A DNA stretch of 64,000 bases from Dehalococcoidia bacterium (GCA_022827095.1 JAJDTP010000019.1:1-64000); one strand, 5' to 3'; counted from the stretch's first letter, positions 17,558 through 26,628 are shown. The notes: a model not told the origin generated them from the letters alone. Numbers and translations are program-made.

Positions 17558-18799
17558 ATGCCAATTCAGTTTATGACCTCGCCCAAGTACCTGCTCACGT
17601 CCGAGTCGGTTACGGAAGGGCATCCCGACAAGGTGTGCGACCAGATCTCCGACGCCGTGCTGGACGCCGCCCTGACCGTCGACCCGATGAGCCGCGTGGC
17701 CTGTGAAACCGTGGCCGGCAAGAACCTGGTCATGGTCACCGGCGAAATCACCACCCAGGCCGACTTGGACTTCGACGCCATCACCCGCAAGACCCTGCTG
17801 GAGATCGGTTACACCGACGTCAAGTACGGAATCGATGGGTATTCCTGCGGGATCATCCGCAACGCCAGCCAGCAGTCGCCGGACATCAACGCCGGCGTGA
17901 GCACCGCGCTGGAGGCCCGCAACAACGGACAGGCCGCCGACGCCCGCCGCGCCACCGGCGCCGGTGACCAGGGCATGATGGTCGGGTTCGCGTGCAACGA
18001 GACCGACGGCCTGATGCCCCTGACCGTTGACCTGTCCCACCGTCTGGTGGAACGCCTCGCCGAGGTTCGCAAGAACGGGACCCTGCCCTACCTGGGCCCT
18101 GACGGCAAGAGCCAGGTCACCGTGGAGTATCGCTACGGCAAGCCGCACCGTGTGGACGCCGTGGTAATCAGCTCGCAGCACGACGACACCGAGGACCGCG
18201 CGGCCTTCGCCAAGAAGATCGAAGCCGACGTCATCGAGCACGTGATCAAGCCCATCGTGCCGGCCAACCTGCTGGACGCCGACACCAAGTACTTCGTGAA
18301 CCCCAGCGGGTGGTTCGTGGTGGGCGGCCCGCAGGGCGATACCGGTCTCACCGGCCGCAAGATCCTGGTGGACACCTACGGCGGCATCGCCCGCCACGGC
18401 GGCGGCGCCTTCTCCGGCAAGGACCCGACCAAGGTTGACCGCTCCGGCGCCTATGCCGCCCGCTACGTGGCCAAGAACCTGGTGGCCGCCGGCTTCGCCG
18501 ATCGGCTGGAAGTGCTGATCTCCTATGCCATCGGCCGCGCCGAGCCGACGTCCGTGGCCATCGAGACCTTTGACACCAACCACATTCCCAACGAGAAGAT
18601 CGACGAACTGGTGCAGGAGCACTTCGACCTGCGCCCCGGCGCGATCATCGAGGACCTGGGACTGCGGCAGCCCATCTACCGGAAGACTGCGGCCTACGGG
18701 CACTTCGGGCGCACCGACCTGGACCTCCCCTGGGAACGCACCGACAAGGCCGAGACCCTGAAGCAGGCTGCGTCCGCCGTCGCTGCTGCCGGCAGCTAG
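17558..18799 (+). CDS. metK: S-adenosylmethionine synthetase
   Basis: MetK makes SAM from methionine and ATP. The ATG at 17558 has GGAGGA seven bases upstream and gives 413 residues; the apparent extension upstream reads through a palindrome. Diagnostic motifs are [23 protein letters not shown] at the N-terminus, [12 protein letters not shown] near residue 137, [23 protein letters not shown] and the phosphate-binding loop [16 protein letters not shown] near residues 283-300. The gene ends the SAM group with a strong terminator. No riboswitch is visible directly before it; the only S-box is at mtnA. Confidence 0.98.
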   Translation: MPIQFMTSPKYLLTSESVTEGHPDKVCDQISDAVLDAALTVDPMSRVACETVAGKNLVMVTGEITTQADLDFDAITRKTLLEIGYTDVKYGIDGYSCGIIRNASQQSPDINAGVSTALEARNNGQAADARRATGAGDQGMMVGFACNETDGLMPLTVDLSHRLVERLAEVRKNGTLPYLGPDGKSQVTVEYRYGKPHRVDAVVISSQHDDTEDRAAFAKKIEADVIEHVIKPIVPANLLDADTKYFVNPSGWFVVGGPQGDTGLTGRKILVDTYGGIARHGGGAFSGKDPTKVDRSGAYAARYVAKNLVAAGFADRLEVLISYAIGRAEPTSVAIETFDTNHIPNEKIDELVQEHFDLRPGAIIEDLGLRQPIYRKTAAYGHFGRTDLDLPWERTDKAETLKQAASAVAAAGS

Positions 18800-18828
18800 T
18801 CACCGGCGTCTCGCGACGGAGCGATACG

Positions 18829-18861
18829 CGCCCCTTGCCGCACGCGGCGAGGGGCGTATTT
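18829..18861 (+). terminator. Intrinsic terminator after metK
   Basis: A 12-bp stem CGCCCCTTGCCG/CGGCGAGGGGCG with a four-base loop is followed by TATTT. It lies 30 bases past the metK stop. Confidence 0.78.
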
Positions 18862-18996
18862 CTGTCCCAGGGGCACAGGGCGCGCCCGAATCGCAGAAAC
18901 CGGTGATGAGTCGATTACTGTTTCGCCGGTGCTCGACGCTAGAATTGTACCCGCCTGTTGTGATGGGACACCCGATTAATCATGTAGCGTCATTTT

Positions 18997-19437
18997 ATGG
19001 ATAGAGTCATCCCTCTACGCCGGTTCGCATCCTGGCTCATCGACCGTTTGTTGTTTCTCGCCGGCAGCATCGTCGTGGTTTTTGTGATCCGGGAGCTGGG
19101 TTCTCCCGGACCGGAATCCGTCGGTTTTGACGTTTACCATTTCCTGACCATTCACGTGCCGCTGGGCGTGCTGATCACCTACGTGCTGTGGTTCGGTGTG
19201 ATCATCAAGTTCGGGCCGCCGGGTCGCCGGCTGACGGGCACGGACGTGAAGCGACGGCGCGGGGGGAACGCGAGCTGGTGGATGAAGATGGTTCGCGCGG
19301 GAGTGAAGTTCCTGCTGCACCTGACGCTGATCGGCTTCTTCGTTGACGCCTTTTTCATTCTGCGGGATCGCAACGAGCGGAGATCGATTCCCGACCGGGT
19401 TGCCGGCACGGTGATCGCGCGCCGCCGTTGGCGGTGA
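18997..19437 (+). CDS. RDD-family-like small membrane protein
   Basis: The 146-residue protein opens PLRRFASWLIDRLLFLAG, an RDD-type first helix (R-x-x-S-x-x-ID). Further hydrophobic segments lie near residues 45-68 and 105-122, and it ends SIPDRVAGTVIARRR, the characteristic S-x-x-DRVAGT tail of the RDD family. The middle TGTDVKRRRGGNASWWMKM corresponds to the G-x-x-LxGLRV region but is degenerate. RDD proteins are thought to act in ion transport or membrane homeostasis, without firm proof. A second member is at 22690. Confidence 0.78.
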   Translation: MDRVIPLRRFASWLIDRLLFLAGSIVVVFVIRELGSPGPESVGFDVYHFLTIHVPLGVLITYVLWFGVIIKFGPPGRRLTGTDVKRRRGGNASWWMKMVRAGVKFLLHLTLIGFFVDAFFILRDRNERRSIPDRVAGTVIARRRWR

Positions 19438-19498
19438 GGCTGGAATGCTGCCGGGCAACGGCTATCAGAGGCGACGGATGATGGTCACGCCTGACTGC

Positions 19499-19930
19499 TC
19501 AGCCAAGGCGGCGACCGATTCCGGCCAGGCCGTTGCGTGTTATCAGAAAGGCCCCAGTAGGGACGCCGGTTATCCGGGCAATGGTGGCAGCCCGCTCAGC
19601 GGCGTTTCTCAGGTCGTCTTCATTGAAAGTTACCGATACTTCGATGGCAGCCAGACGGTTGGGGGTTTCGCCCTCCATCTGTTCTTGGGCGATGATGTCA
19701 ACGTTGCGCCCCCCTTCGTATTCTTCCCGGGTGAGTAGTCCGCTGCGGCGCGCCTGTACCAACTGACGGTTGATAGAATTACGGTCTGCCGATGTGGCAA
19801 AGTCAAAGTGGTCAATCAGCGCGGCGTCAATCTGCTCGGCGCAGCGCCTTTCGTATGCTTCGCCGACCAATTCATCCAATTGACAGATGAGGTCCGAGAT
19901 AGCGCGCGCGTCATCATCAATAGGCTTCAT
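19499..19930 (-). CDS. Conserved hypothetical protein, possible PD-(D/E)XK-related
   Basis: The ATG at 19930 with AAGGAG seven bases before it gives 143 residues. The C-terminal half reads RLAAIEVSVTFNEDDLRNAAERAATIARITGVPTGAFLITR. This resembles the end of restriction-endonuclease-like proteins in which an E-V-S strand precedes an arginine-rich helix and a final strand. The N-terminal 50 residues are helical and acidic. No complete catalytic motif is visible and I do not name a family. It stands alone on the minus strand between an RDD gene and the phosphohexomutase. Confidence 0.6.
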   Translation of the reverse strand: MKPIDDDARAISDLICQLDELVGEAYERRCAEQIDAALIDHFDFATSADRNSINRQLVQARRSGLLTREEYEGGRNVDIIAQEQMEGETPNRLAAIEVSVTFNEDDLRNAAERAATIARITGVPTGAFLITRNGLAGIGRRLG

Positions 19931-20044
19931 GCCTATTCTCCTTGCCAATATCTCACGCAGTTACAGTCACGCGCTCAGTAGTTCGGCCAAACCGGAATGT
20001 CGTGTACTTATTTATTGTAACAATGGCAGTGTAACCTGACATGC

Positions 20045-20050
20045 TAGAAT
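20045..20050 (+). promoter_or_regulatory. Candidate -10 element placed for a leaderless transcript
   Basis: TAGAAT ends six bases before the ATG of the phosphohexomutase, so transcription from it would begin at or next to the start codon. No Shine-Dalgarno sequence precedes that ATG, which fits a leaderless mRNA. Confidence 0.4.
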
Positions 20051-20056
20051 TGGCCT

Positions 20057-21469
20057 ATGACTTCCACAATCAAATTCGGCACCGACGGTTGGCGCGGGAT
20101 CATCGCCGATGACTTTACCTTCGCCAACGTGGCGCGCTGCTCGCAGGGGCTGGCCGACTACCTGCGGATTGAGGGGGCGGCCGGAGATGGCCTGGTGGTG
20201 GGATACGACACCCGTTTCGCCTCTCGAGAGTTTGCGGAGACGGTAGCCTCGGTGATTGCGGGCAACGGCATTGCGGTTCGCTTGTGCCGGGAGCCGGCGC
20301 CGACGCCGGTGGTCAGCCATCAAGTGGTGCACAGCGGCGCGGCCGGCGGGGTGGTCATCACGTCCAGCCACAACCCGGCGGCGTGGAGCGGGTTCAAGTT
20401 CAAATCTGCCCAGGGTGGCAGCGCCAGCCAGGCCATGACGGACACGCTGGAACTGTGCATCGAATCGGCGAGGCCGCCGCGAACAATGCACTTGGATGCC
20501 GCCCGCGACGCCGGCCTGCTCGAGGACATCGCCCCCGTTTCGGCGTACCGTGAGTCCATCGCACGACTGGTCAACCTGGACGCCATTCGCGCCGCCGGCC
20601 TGAACGTGCTGGCGGACGCCATGCATGGCGCGGGCGCGGGTTTTATCCCCGGGATGCTGAAGGGCGGGACCACCACCGTCACGGAACTGCGATCAGAGGT
20701 GAACCCGTCGTTTCCCGGCATGGCGCAGCCGGAGCCCATCGCGCACAACCTGAGCGAACTCTGCCGGCGCGTGCCGGCGGACGGAGCGTCGGTGGGCCTC
20801 GCCCTGGACGGGGACGCGGACCGGATCGGGTTGGTGGACGAGAACGGGCGGTTTGCAAGCACGCTGGAGGTATTCTCCGTGCTGGCCCTTTACCTGCTGG
20901 AGCGCGGGGATCGGGGCGCGCTGGTGAAGGGGGTCACCGCGTCGGTTATGCTGAACAAGCTGGCGCAGCGGTACAGCGTCGACATCGCCGAGATGCCGGT
21001 GGGGTTCAAGAACATCGGCCCGCGCTTCGTTGCCGACGACGCCCTTTTGGGCGGCGAGGAGAGCGGCGGCTACGCCTTTCGCGGCCACATCCCGGAGCGG
21101 GACGGAATTCTCAGTGGGTTGCTGCTTCTGGAGTACATGGCCGTCGCCGGGCTGACCGCGTCCGGCATGGTGAGCCACCTGTTTGATCTGGTCGGTGAGC
21201 ATCACTACGAACGCCGGGACGTGAGCTTCGACTCGGCGCAGCGAGGTGCGATCATGGATCGCCTGTCCGGTGAGCCGCTCGCCGAGTTGGCGGGCATGGC
21301 CGTGCACAGCATGGATGAGATAGATGGGCGCCGCTGGATGCTGGATGCCGGCTGGGTCGCCGCCCGCTTCTCCGGAACGGAACCGTTGCTGCGCATTTAC
21401 TGCGAGGCGGACACCACGGCCAACGTGACCCGTCTGCTGGATGCCATGCAGGCCCACCTGGGCGTCTGA
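20057..21469 (+). CDS. Phosphoglucomutase/phosphomannomutase family protein
   Basis: This 470-residue alpha-D-phosphohexomutase has all four active-site loops in order. The phosphoserine loop is TSSHNP (S104), the metal loop DGDADRIG is near 252-259, the sugar-recognition loop GEESGG is near 337, and the phosphate-binding loop RFSGTEPLLRIY is near 440. It would interconvert hexose 1- and 6-phosphates for cell-wall or exopolysaccharide precursors. The short loops do not let me decide between glucose, mannose and glucosamine. The N-terminus IKFGTDGWRG is the standard opening. Confidence 0.93.
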   Translation: MTSTIKFGTDGWRGIIADDFTFANVARCSQGLADYLRIEGAAGDGLVVGYDTRFASREFAETVASVIAGNGIAVRLCREPAPTPVVSHQVVHSGAAGGVVITSSHNPAAWSGFKFKSAQGGSASQAMTDTLELCIESARPPRTMHLDAARDAGLLEDIAPVSAYRESIARLVNLDAIRAAGLNVLADAMHGAGAGFIPGMLKGGTTTVTELRSEVNPSFPGMAQPEPIAHNLSELCRRVPADGASVGLALDGDADRIGLVDENGRFASTLEVFSVLALYLLERGDRGALVKGVTASVMLNKLAQRYSVDIAEMPVGFKNIGPRFVADDALLGGEESGGYAFRGHIPERDGILSGLLLLEYMAVAGLTASGMVSHLFDLVGEHHYERRDVSFDSAQRGAIMDRLSGEPLAELAGMAVHSMDEIDGRRWMLDAGWVAARFSGTEPLLRIYCEADTTANVTRLLDAMQAHLGV

Positions 21470-21480
21470 GCCGGCCCACC

Positions 21481-22446
21481 GTGTTGCAGACGCGCTTCAC
21501 CGACCTGCTGGGACTGTCGTTGCCGATCATGTCGGCGCCGATGAGCAACCACAGCGGCGGACGCCTGGCGGCGGCGGTGTCCGAGGCCGGCGGTCTGGGC
21601 ACCTTTGGCGCCAGCAACGGGTGGGGAGCCGACTGGCTGCGGGAACAGATGCGGCACATCCGATTAGTTACGGACCGACCCTTTGGGGTGGGCTTCATCA
21701 CGCAACTGATCGAGACGGATCCGGAGGGGTTCGAGGCAGTTCTGGAAGAACAGTCGCCGGTGGTGGTGTTCTCATTTGTCGATCCGAAGCCATGGCTGGG
21801 TCGCGCCAAATCCGCCGGAGCCACCGCCATCTGCCAGGTGCAGGATCTGGAAGGCGCGGATGCTGCCGTGGACGCGGGGGCCGACGTGCTGCTGGCCCAG
21901 GGCAACGAGGCCGGAGGCCACACCGGCGGGATGAACCTGCTGCCCCTGCTGGTGGCGGTCGTGGAGAAATATCCGGAGGTTCCGGTGCTGGCGGCGGGAG
22001 GCATCACCACCGGGCGCGCGTTGGCCGCGGTGCTGGCCGCCGGCGCGGAGGGCGCGTCGCTGGGTACTGCCCTGCTGGCGACACCCGAGGCGGTGGAGGT
22101 TCCCGAGGCGTTCAAGGAGCGCATCGTGCGCTCCGATGGGCAGGACACGACCTTTACGAGGCTGTACGACTTGCTTGGCGACACTCCCTGGCCTGAAGGT
22201 ATCGCGGGCCGGGTCTACCGGAACCGTTTGGTGCGGGAATGGGATGGCCGGGATGAGGCCATCCTGGCGCACCGGGAGGAGCTGGCTTCGGACGTAGCCG
22301 AGGCCCGAGCGCGGCACGACTCGGAGGTCACGTCCGTGTACATGGGGCAGGGCGCAGGCGCGGTGAACGCTGTCCGGCCGGCGGCGGAAGTCATTAACGG
22401 CATTTGCCGAGAGGCAGAGCGGCTATTGACCAGCCGGAGGGAATGA
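21481..22446 (+). CDS. Nitronate monooxygenase/2-nitropropane dioxygenase-like flavoprotein
   Basis: This 321-residue protein from a GTG start, 11 bases after the previous gene, has the FMN-binding TIM-barrel features of the family. These are LLGLSLPIMSAPMSNHSGGRLAAAVSEAGGLGTFG at the N-terminus, LLAQGNEAGGHTGGMN near residues 138-153, VLAAGGITTGRALAAVLAAGAEGASLGTALLAT, and a basic C-terminal helix. Family members oxidise alkyl nitronates or act as enoyl reductases (FabK-like). The HTG motif fits the nitronate monooxygenase side. The true substrate is not evident from the neighbours. Confidence 0.88.
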   Translation: MLQTRFTDLLGLSLPIMSAPMSNHSGGRLAAAVSEAGGLGTFGASNGWGADWLREQMRHIRLVTDRPFGVGFITQLIETDPEGFEAVLEEQSPVVVFSFVDPKPWLGRAKSAGATAICQVQDLEGADAAVDAGADVLLAQGNEAGGHTGGMNLLPLLVAVVEKYPEVPVLAAGGITTGRALAAVLAAGAEGASLGTALLATPEAVEVPEAFKERIVRSDGQDTTFTRLYDLLGDTPWPEGIAGRVYRNRLVREWDGRDEAILAHREELASDVAEARARHDSEVTSVYMGQGAGAVNAVRPAAEVINGICREAERLLTSRRE

Positions 22447-22521
22447 TCAACCACCCGGATTACCGGAGCCCGTTCCGTGCATTCATACGAATACGCTCAC
22501 GCGTGCCCGCTTCGCCTGATC

Positions 22522-22614
22522 TGTCATTGCGAGCGAAGCGCGGCAATCTCCTTGAGGCAAGGAACGCTGCTGCGGGAACCAGATCGCCGCGTCGCTGCGC
22601 TCCTCGCGATGACA
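22522..22614. repeat. Dispersed inverted element of the TGTCATTGCGAG family
   Basis: The left arm TGTCATTGCGAGCGAAGCGC is mirrored by a right arm ending CTCCTCGCGATGACA, about 93 bp overall. The GCGGCAATCTC and AGATCGCCGC boxes lie inside. The same family is at 52573-52682, with a half-copy at 12026. It lies in the 243-base gap between the nitronate monooxygenase and the RDD gene; nothing else is seen there. Confidence 0.8.
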
Positions 22615-22689
22615 AAATGGGTGCGTATGAGCCACAAAGACGTTGAACCGAGCGCCACGAAGCGACGTATCTATCAATGAGGCTGCGAG

Positions 22690-23037
22690 ATGGAATACGC
22701 CACGCCAGTCCGGCGAATGTTCGCCAACATCCTCGACGTTATTCTCTTCTTCCTGACCCTGATTATCGGTTACATCATCTGGTGGCTGATCGTGCTGGGA
22801 CGGGGACAAACTCCGGGTAAACAGCTGCTGGGCATACGGGCAGTGAAACGAGACGGCGACCAGTCCGGATGGGGAAACACGTTCATCCGTGAAGTGGTCA
22901 AAGCGGTAGCGCACAGCTTCGTGATCGGGTTCTTCGCCGACGTGGTTCTGCTGCTGATGGACGACGACGAACACCGTTCACTGTCTGACCGGGTAGCCAA
23001 CACCGTCGTTATTCGCAATCAACCAAGCGCCATGTAG
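22690..23037 (+). CDS. RDD family membrane protein
   Basis: This 115-residue protein has the full RDD pattern: RRMFANILDVILFFLTLIIGYIIWWLI with the R..D pair in helix 1, then GQTPGKQLLGIRAVKRDGDQSGW. A second hydrophobic stretch (AHSFVIGFFADVVLLLM) and the closing HRSLSDRVANTVVI follow. The length is short but complete. The function is unknown beyond proposed membrane transport roles. It is probably transcribed with the CcdA-like gene that follows. Confidence 0.88.
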   Translation: MEYATPVRRMFANILDVILFFLTLIIGYIIWWLIVLGRGQTPGKQLLGIRAVKRDGDQSGWGNTFIREVVKAVAHSFVIGFFADVVLLLMDDDEHRSLSDRVANTVVIRNQPSAM

Positions 23038-23129
23038 CCGAACTGCTTCGTCGTCGGCCAAATCCCTCGGCCCTGCAACAGGCCGAAAGTCCCAATGAAC
23101 CTTCACGCACCGCTGATTTGGTGAATGCC

Positions 23130-24053
23130 ATGACTACTCCAGCCGAATCGCAAGCTTCCGCCACCACTGTTTGGGATCGCCTGCCCGTCAGCCGTAGCAT
23201 TGCGGTGGCGGCGCTCATCGCCGCCGTGGCCTACGCCATAGCCGTCGTGGGGGCGCTGTTATTGCGCAGCACCGAGGGCATAGACGGCGTGAACCGGTTT
23301 GTCGAGCTGCTTTCCGGTTCGTCGGGCACGGGCCTCAGCAACGTGGGTATCAAGCTCGGGTTCGCCTATGCGGTGGGCGCGGCATCCGCGGTCAACCCGT
23401 GCGGCTTCGCCATGCTGCCCGCCTACCTGGGTCTGTACGTGAGCGGCGGCAGCGGCCAGCAGGAAAATCGGAGCCCGCTGGTGCTGGTCGCGCGGGCCAT
23501 CATGGTTGGCCTGACGGTCTCAGCCGGGTTCGTGGTGCTGTTCGGCTTGGTGGGTCTGGTGCTGGGGTTTGGTTCTCAGGCCATCGTGGTCGCGGCGTTG
23601 CCCTACGTAGGCTTGGCCATCGGGGTCCTGCTGATTGGAGCCGGCGCGTACATGGCGGGCGGCGGGAAGATCTACACCAGCCTGGCGCAGCGGGCGGCAT
23701 CTCGTGTCGGGGACCCCAACCAGATGAACCTGTCCGGTTATCTGCTGTTCGGGATCAGCTACGGGCTGGCGTCGCTTAGTTGCACGCTGCCGCTGTTCCT
23801 GGCGGTGCTGGGTGTGGGCGCCGGCCTGTCGTCAGGGTGGCTGGACACGTTGGGCCAGTTTGTGCTGTACGCGGCGGGAATGGGCAGCGTCATAATGGCG
23901 CTGACGCTGGGGATGGCGCTGGCCCGCTCGGTGATGGTGCGGTGGATGCGGGCGGTCCTGCCCTACGTGGGAGTCGTCGGGGCGTGGCTGATGGTGGTGG
24001 CCGGCGTGTACATCATGTTCTACTGGCTCACCCTCGGCAGGGACCTTTTCTAA
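23130..24053 (+). CDS. CcdA-like thiol-disulfide transmembrane protein
   Basis: This protein of about 307 residues (a GTG at 23118 is an alternative start) has about seven membrane segments. The two conserved cysteines of the CcdA/DsbD transmembrane domain lie in SAVNPCGFAMLPAYLGLY and SLSCTLPLFLAVLGVG, placed in symmetrical helices. CcdA passes electrons from cytoplasmic thioredoxin to extracytoplasmic thiols, for cytochrome c maturation or disulfide reduction. No cytochrome c genes are nearby, so the downstream acceptor is unknown. The gene ends at a strong bidirectional terminator. Confidence 0.88.
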   Translation: MTTPAESQASATTVWDRLPVSRSIAVAALIAAVAYAIAVVGALLLRSTEGIDGVNRFVELLSGSSGTGLSNVGIKLGFAYAVGAASAVNPCGFAMLPAYLGLYVSGGSGQQENRSPLVLVARAIMVGLTVSAGFVVLFGLVGLVLGFGSQAIVVAALPYVGLAIGVLLIGAGAYMAGGGKIYTSLAQRAASRVGDPNQMNLSGYLLFGISYGLASLSCTLPLFLAVLGVGAGLSSGWLDTLGQFVLYAAGMGSVIMALTLGMALARSVMVRWMRAVLPYVGVVGAWLMVVAGVYIMFYWLTLGRDLF

Positions 24054-24060
24054 CAACGAT

Positions 24061-24092
24061 GAGGCCCTCGGCTTACCGCCGAGGGCCTCGTT
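24061..24092. terminator. Bidirectional intrinsic terminator
   Basis: A perfect 12-bp stem GAGGCCCTCGGC/GCCGAGGGCCTC with a five-base loop lies between the convergent CcdA-like gene and the coiled-coil gene, flanked by short T/A runs. Confidence 0.75.
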
Positions 24093-24113
24093 GCATCGCA
24101 GTGAACGCTTTGG

Positions 24114-24479
24114 TCAGGACGGTATGGTGAATACGGTCCTGCCGTCGGCGTCGCGGGTGTGGTTCGCCAACCCGACCAGGATCTGGTTGGTCTGTCGCAT
24201 TTCGTCCTGCAATTGACCGATTGCAGCGGTCAGGGTGTCAAATCGAGCGTCAAATTTGGCCTTCAAGGCATCGAACTTGGCGTCGAATTTGGCTTCCAGG
24301 TTGTCCATCTTCGCTTCCAGGTTGTCGATCTTGGCTCCCTGAGTCTCAACCTGGCTAACCAGATTGCCCAGTTGGAAGCCGCCCCTGATCAGCAACACGA
24401 CCACCGTCACGCCGAGACTGATACCGGCGATAAGGGCACTGAAACCAGCGATGAGAGCAATGATCGCCAGGGCGCTCAT
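24114..24479 (-). CDS. Small membrane-anchored coiled-coil protein
   Basis: The 121-residue protein has an N-terminal hydrophobic segment (residues about 3-33). A repetitive coiled coil follows, in which KxDNLEAK and then KFDAxFDALKAKFDARFDTL repeat in seven- and four-residue steps, with matching direct repeats in the DNA at about 24245-24340. No family is assigned. GGAGA precedes the ATG. It starts 34 bases after rpsI and could be the last cistron of the ribosomal transcript. A structural or tethering role is only a guess. Confidence 0.7.
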   Translation of the reverse strand: MSALAIIALIAGFSALIAGISLGVTVVVLLIRGGFQLGNLVSQVETQGAKIDNLEAKMDNLEAKFDAKFDALKAKFDARFDTLTAAIGQLQDEMRQTNQILVGLANHTRDADGRTVFTIPS

Positions 24480-24513
24480 CGAGATTCTCCAACGTGTCGA
24501 GAAGGCAGGCTGA

Positions 24514-24927
24514 TTACCGCTTGGTGTACTGGGGGGCGCGGCGGGCGCGCTTGAGGCCGTACTTCTTGCTCTCCTTGACCCGGGCGTCGCGGGTGATGAA
24601 GCCGGCGCGGCGCAGGCTGGGTTTCAGGTTGGGATCAAACACTACCAGGGCGCGGGCGATGCCGTGGCGGATGGCCTCGGCCTGGGCGTTTACGCCGCCG
24701 CCGGTTACCTTGGCCATGACGCGAAAGCGGCCAACGGTTCCTGAAGTGGTGAAGGGTTCCCGCACGGTGGACTGCCAGGGCAGCCAGTTGAAGTAATCCT
24801 CCATGGGTTTGTCGTTGACGATAATCGCCGTGCCGTCGTCGGGATAGATGCGCACCTTGGCGATGGCGCTCTTGCGCCGGCCGGTCCCATAGAAGTACTG
24901 CGGTTGCGGTTCTGCTTGCGTCACCAT
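24514..24927 (-). CDS. rpsI: Ribosomal protein S9
   Basis: S9 sits in the head of the 30S subunit and its C-terminal tail reaches the P-site tRNA. The 137-residue protein has YFYGTGRRKSAIAKVRI near residue 12, GGGVNAQAEAIRHGIARAL, and the basic tail ending RRAPQYTKR, whose last lysine-arginine pair is the conserved tRNA-contacting end. rplM lies directly upstream, the usual L13-S9 pair. Confidence 0.98.
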   Translation of the reverse strand: MVTQAEPQPQYFYGTGRRKSAIAKVRIYPDDGTAIIVNDKPMEDYFNWLPWQSTVREPFTTSGTVGRFRVMAKVTGGGVNAQAEAIRHGIARALVVFDPNLKPSLRRAGFITRDARVKESKKYGLKRARRAPQYTKR

Positions 24928-24979
24928 GTTGGTTAGTTACCTGCCTTGCCTGGGCGATAGTTTGAAAGCGGTTGGGATG

Positions 24980-25411
24980 CTATTGGGCGCTGCCGACCTG
25001 GGCTTCGTGCGGATGCTGGTCGCCGGCATAGACGCGCAGGCGGCGCAGCATCTGGCGGCCCTGCTTGTTGGAGGGCAGCATGCCCTTCACGGCTAGGCGA
25101 ACCACCCGCTCCGGGCGCTCTTCCATCATGTCACGCATGAGGAACGACTTGAGGTTCCCCACGTAGCCGCTGTGCCGGTAGTACATCTTCTGCGTCAACT
25201 TGCGTCCGGTGATGCGGACCTTGTCGGCATTGATGACCACCACGTGGCACCCGGTAATGACATGGGGCGTGTAGGTGGGCTGGTCCTTGCCCTGGAGCGC
25301 CACGGCCACCTGGCGGGCGAGACGGCCCAGGCTGATGCCGGTAGCGTCTATGACGCGCCAGGAATCCGGCACGTCACCGGCTTTGGCGAAGTAAGTGCTG
25401 GTTCGTTTCAT
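24980..25411 (-). CDS. rplM: Ribosomal protein L13
   Basis: This early-assembling 50S protein has 143 residues. Motifs are WRVIDATGISLGRLARQVA, GKDQPTYTPH, VVINADKVRITGRKLTQKMYYRHSGY and VKGMLPSNKQGRQMLRRLRVYAG. The start lies 38 bases inside the end of truA, an unusually long overlap for this pair. GAAGGTAG stands upstream of the ATG within truA. Confidence 0.98.
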   Translation of the reverse strand: MKRTSTYFAKAGDVPDSWRVIDATGISLGRLARQVAVALQGKDQPTYTPHVITGCHVVVINADKVRITGRKLTQKMYYRHSGYVGNLKSFLMRDMMEERPERVVRLAVKGMLPSNKQGRQMLRRLRVYAGDQHPHEAQVGSAQ

Positions 25412-26222
25412 GGTAACTGGCTACCTTCAACAAGTGATTGAATTCGGGGTAATGCACCGACCGCAGACACAGGCCCTTTGCCGGGAGGGTCGGGATGTTG
25501 TGCAGTTTTTGGGTTCGTCCGGACAGTGCGTCGGCGATGGCGTGGATCGGTAGTCTTCCTTTTCCTATCTCCACCAGCACCGCGTTGGCTCGCCTGATTT
25601 GATGCCTCAGAAACCCGTTGGCCGCGCAATCAATGGCTATGACATCCCGGTCGTCGCTCTGGCGTTTCACGTCCCACTGGAATACTTGACGTACCGCGCT
25701 CTGGTCGGCGGGGTGCGCCGTGGCGATTTGCCGGAAATCCCGGATACCCAGCAGGCCGCGAGTGGCCATTTGCATCGCGTCGAGGTCCAACGGGGCCGGC
25801 TCCGCGTGGTGGGTGCGCCGGAGGAGAGGGGAGGGTACGGGTCGGTTGACGATGCTGTACCGGTAGTCTCGTCTGGCGGCGCTGCGCCTGGCGTGGAATT
25901 CTTCGGGTACCTCGCGGGCGGCAACAACGCGGATATCATCCGGCAGGTAGTGGTTCATAGCCGCCTCGATCACGTCGGTCCGGTGCATGGATACGGTGAC
26001 CAAGTCGATCACTTGCCCGATGGCGTGGGCGCCGGAGTCGGTGCGACTGGCTCCCCGTACCCTGGTGTCTTCCCCGGTGAGGCGATTGAAGGCTTGTTCC
26101 AACTCTCCCTGGATGGTTGGGACATTGGCCTGGAGCTGAAAGCCGGCGTATTGGGTGCCTTCGTAGGCGACCACCAGCGCGATGCGACGTTGCGTTGCCT
26201 CGACGGTGCGTTGGGATGTCAT
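25374..26222 (-). CDS. truA: tRNA pseudouridine synthase A
   Basis: TruA isomerises U38-U40 in the anticodon arm of many tRNAs. The 282-residue product has YEGTQYAGFQLQ near residue 20, the catalytic aspartate in RGASRTDSGAHA near residue 62, and FLRHQIRRANAVLVEIG in the C-terminal half. The last 13 codons overlap rplM. The C-terminal extension (ASYHETNQHLLRQSR) comes from the overlap region and may be a lineage feature. The position between rplQ and rplM is common in bacteria. Confidence 0.96.
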   Translation of the reverse strand: MTSQRTVEATQRRIALVVAYEGTQYAGFQLQANVPTIQGELEQAFNRLTGEDTRVRGASRTDSGAHAIGQVIDLVTVSMHRTDVIEAAMNHYLPDDIRVVAAREVPEEFHARRSAARRDYRYSIVNRPVPSPLLRRTHHAEPAPLDLDAMQMATRGLLGIRDFRQIATAHPADQSAVRQVFQWDVKRQSDDRDVIAIDCAANGFLRHQIRRANAVLVEIGKGRLPIHAIADALSGRTQKLHNIPTLPAKGLCLRSVHYPEFNHLLKVASYHETNQHLLRQSR

Positions 26223-26272
26223 GAGGTTATTGGGGCGATGGCAATTCCTCGAACCGGGTGGTCGCGCTGGCG

Positions 26273-26626
26273 TTACACGAGCTCGATAACGGCCATCGAG
26301 GCACCGTCGCCCTGGCGGGGTCCCAGCTTGATGATGCGGGTATAGCCGCCTGGTCGTTCGGCGTAACGGGGGCCGAGTTCGTCAAAAATCTTGGCCACCA
26401 CGTCCTTTTGGGGCAGTCGGCTCAGGGCGGTTCTCCGGTTGTGGAGCGTTCCCTTCTTGCCGTGGGTGATCAGCTTTTCGGTCATCACCCGGGTTTCCTT
26501 GGCTTTGGCCAGGGTGGTGGTGATACGTTCGTGCCGTATCAGATCCGCGGTGAGGCCCCGCAGGAGCGCCTTGCGCTGGTCCTTGTACCGGCTGAGTTTG
26601 CGGCCGGCGACGCGATGGGAAGGCAT
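26273..26626 (-). CDS. rplQ: Ribosomal protein L17
   Basis: This 117-residue 50S protein shows [52 protein letters not shown] and [24 protein letters not shown]. It directly follows rpoA (two-base gap), the standard end of the alpha operon. Confidence 0.98.
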   Translation of the reverse strand: MPSHRVAGRKLSRYKDQRKALLRGLTADLIRHERITTTLAKAKETRVMTEKLITHGKKGTLHNRRTALSRLPQKDVVAKIFDELGPRYAERPGGYTRIIKLGPRQGDGASMAVIELV

Positions 26627-26628
26627 GA

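Noticed and set aside
22522-22614. Possible CRISPR or tRNA-like structure in the TGTCATTGCGAG element
   Set aside because: There is a single palindromic unit with no regularly spaced repeats, and it does not fold as a tRNA. It matches the dispersed repeat class seen again at 52573.
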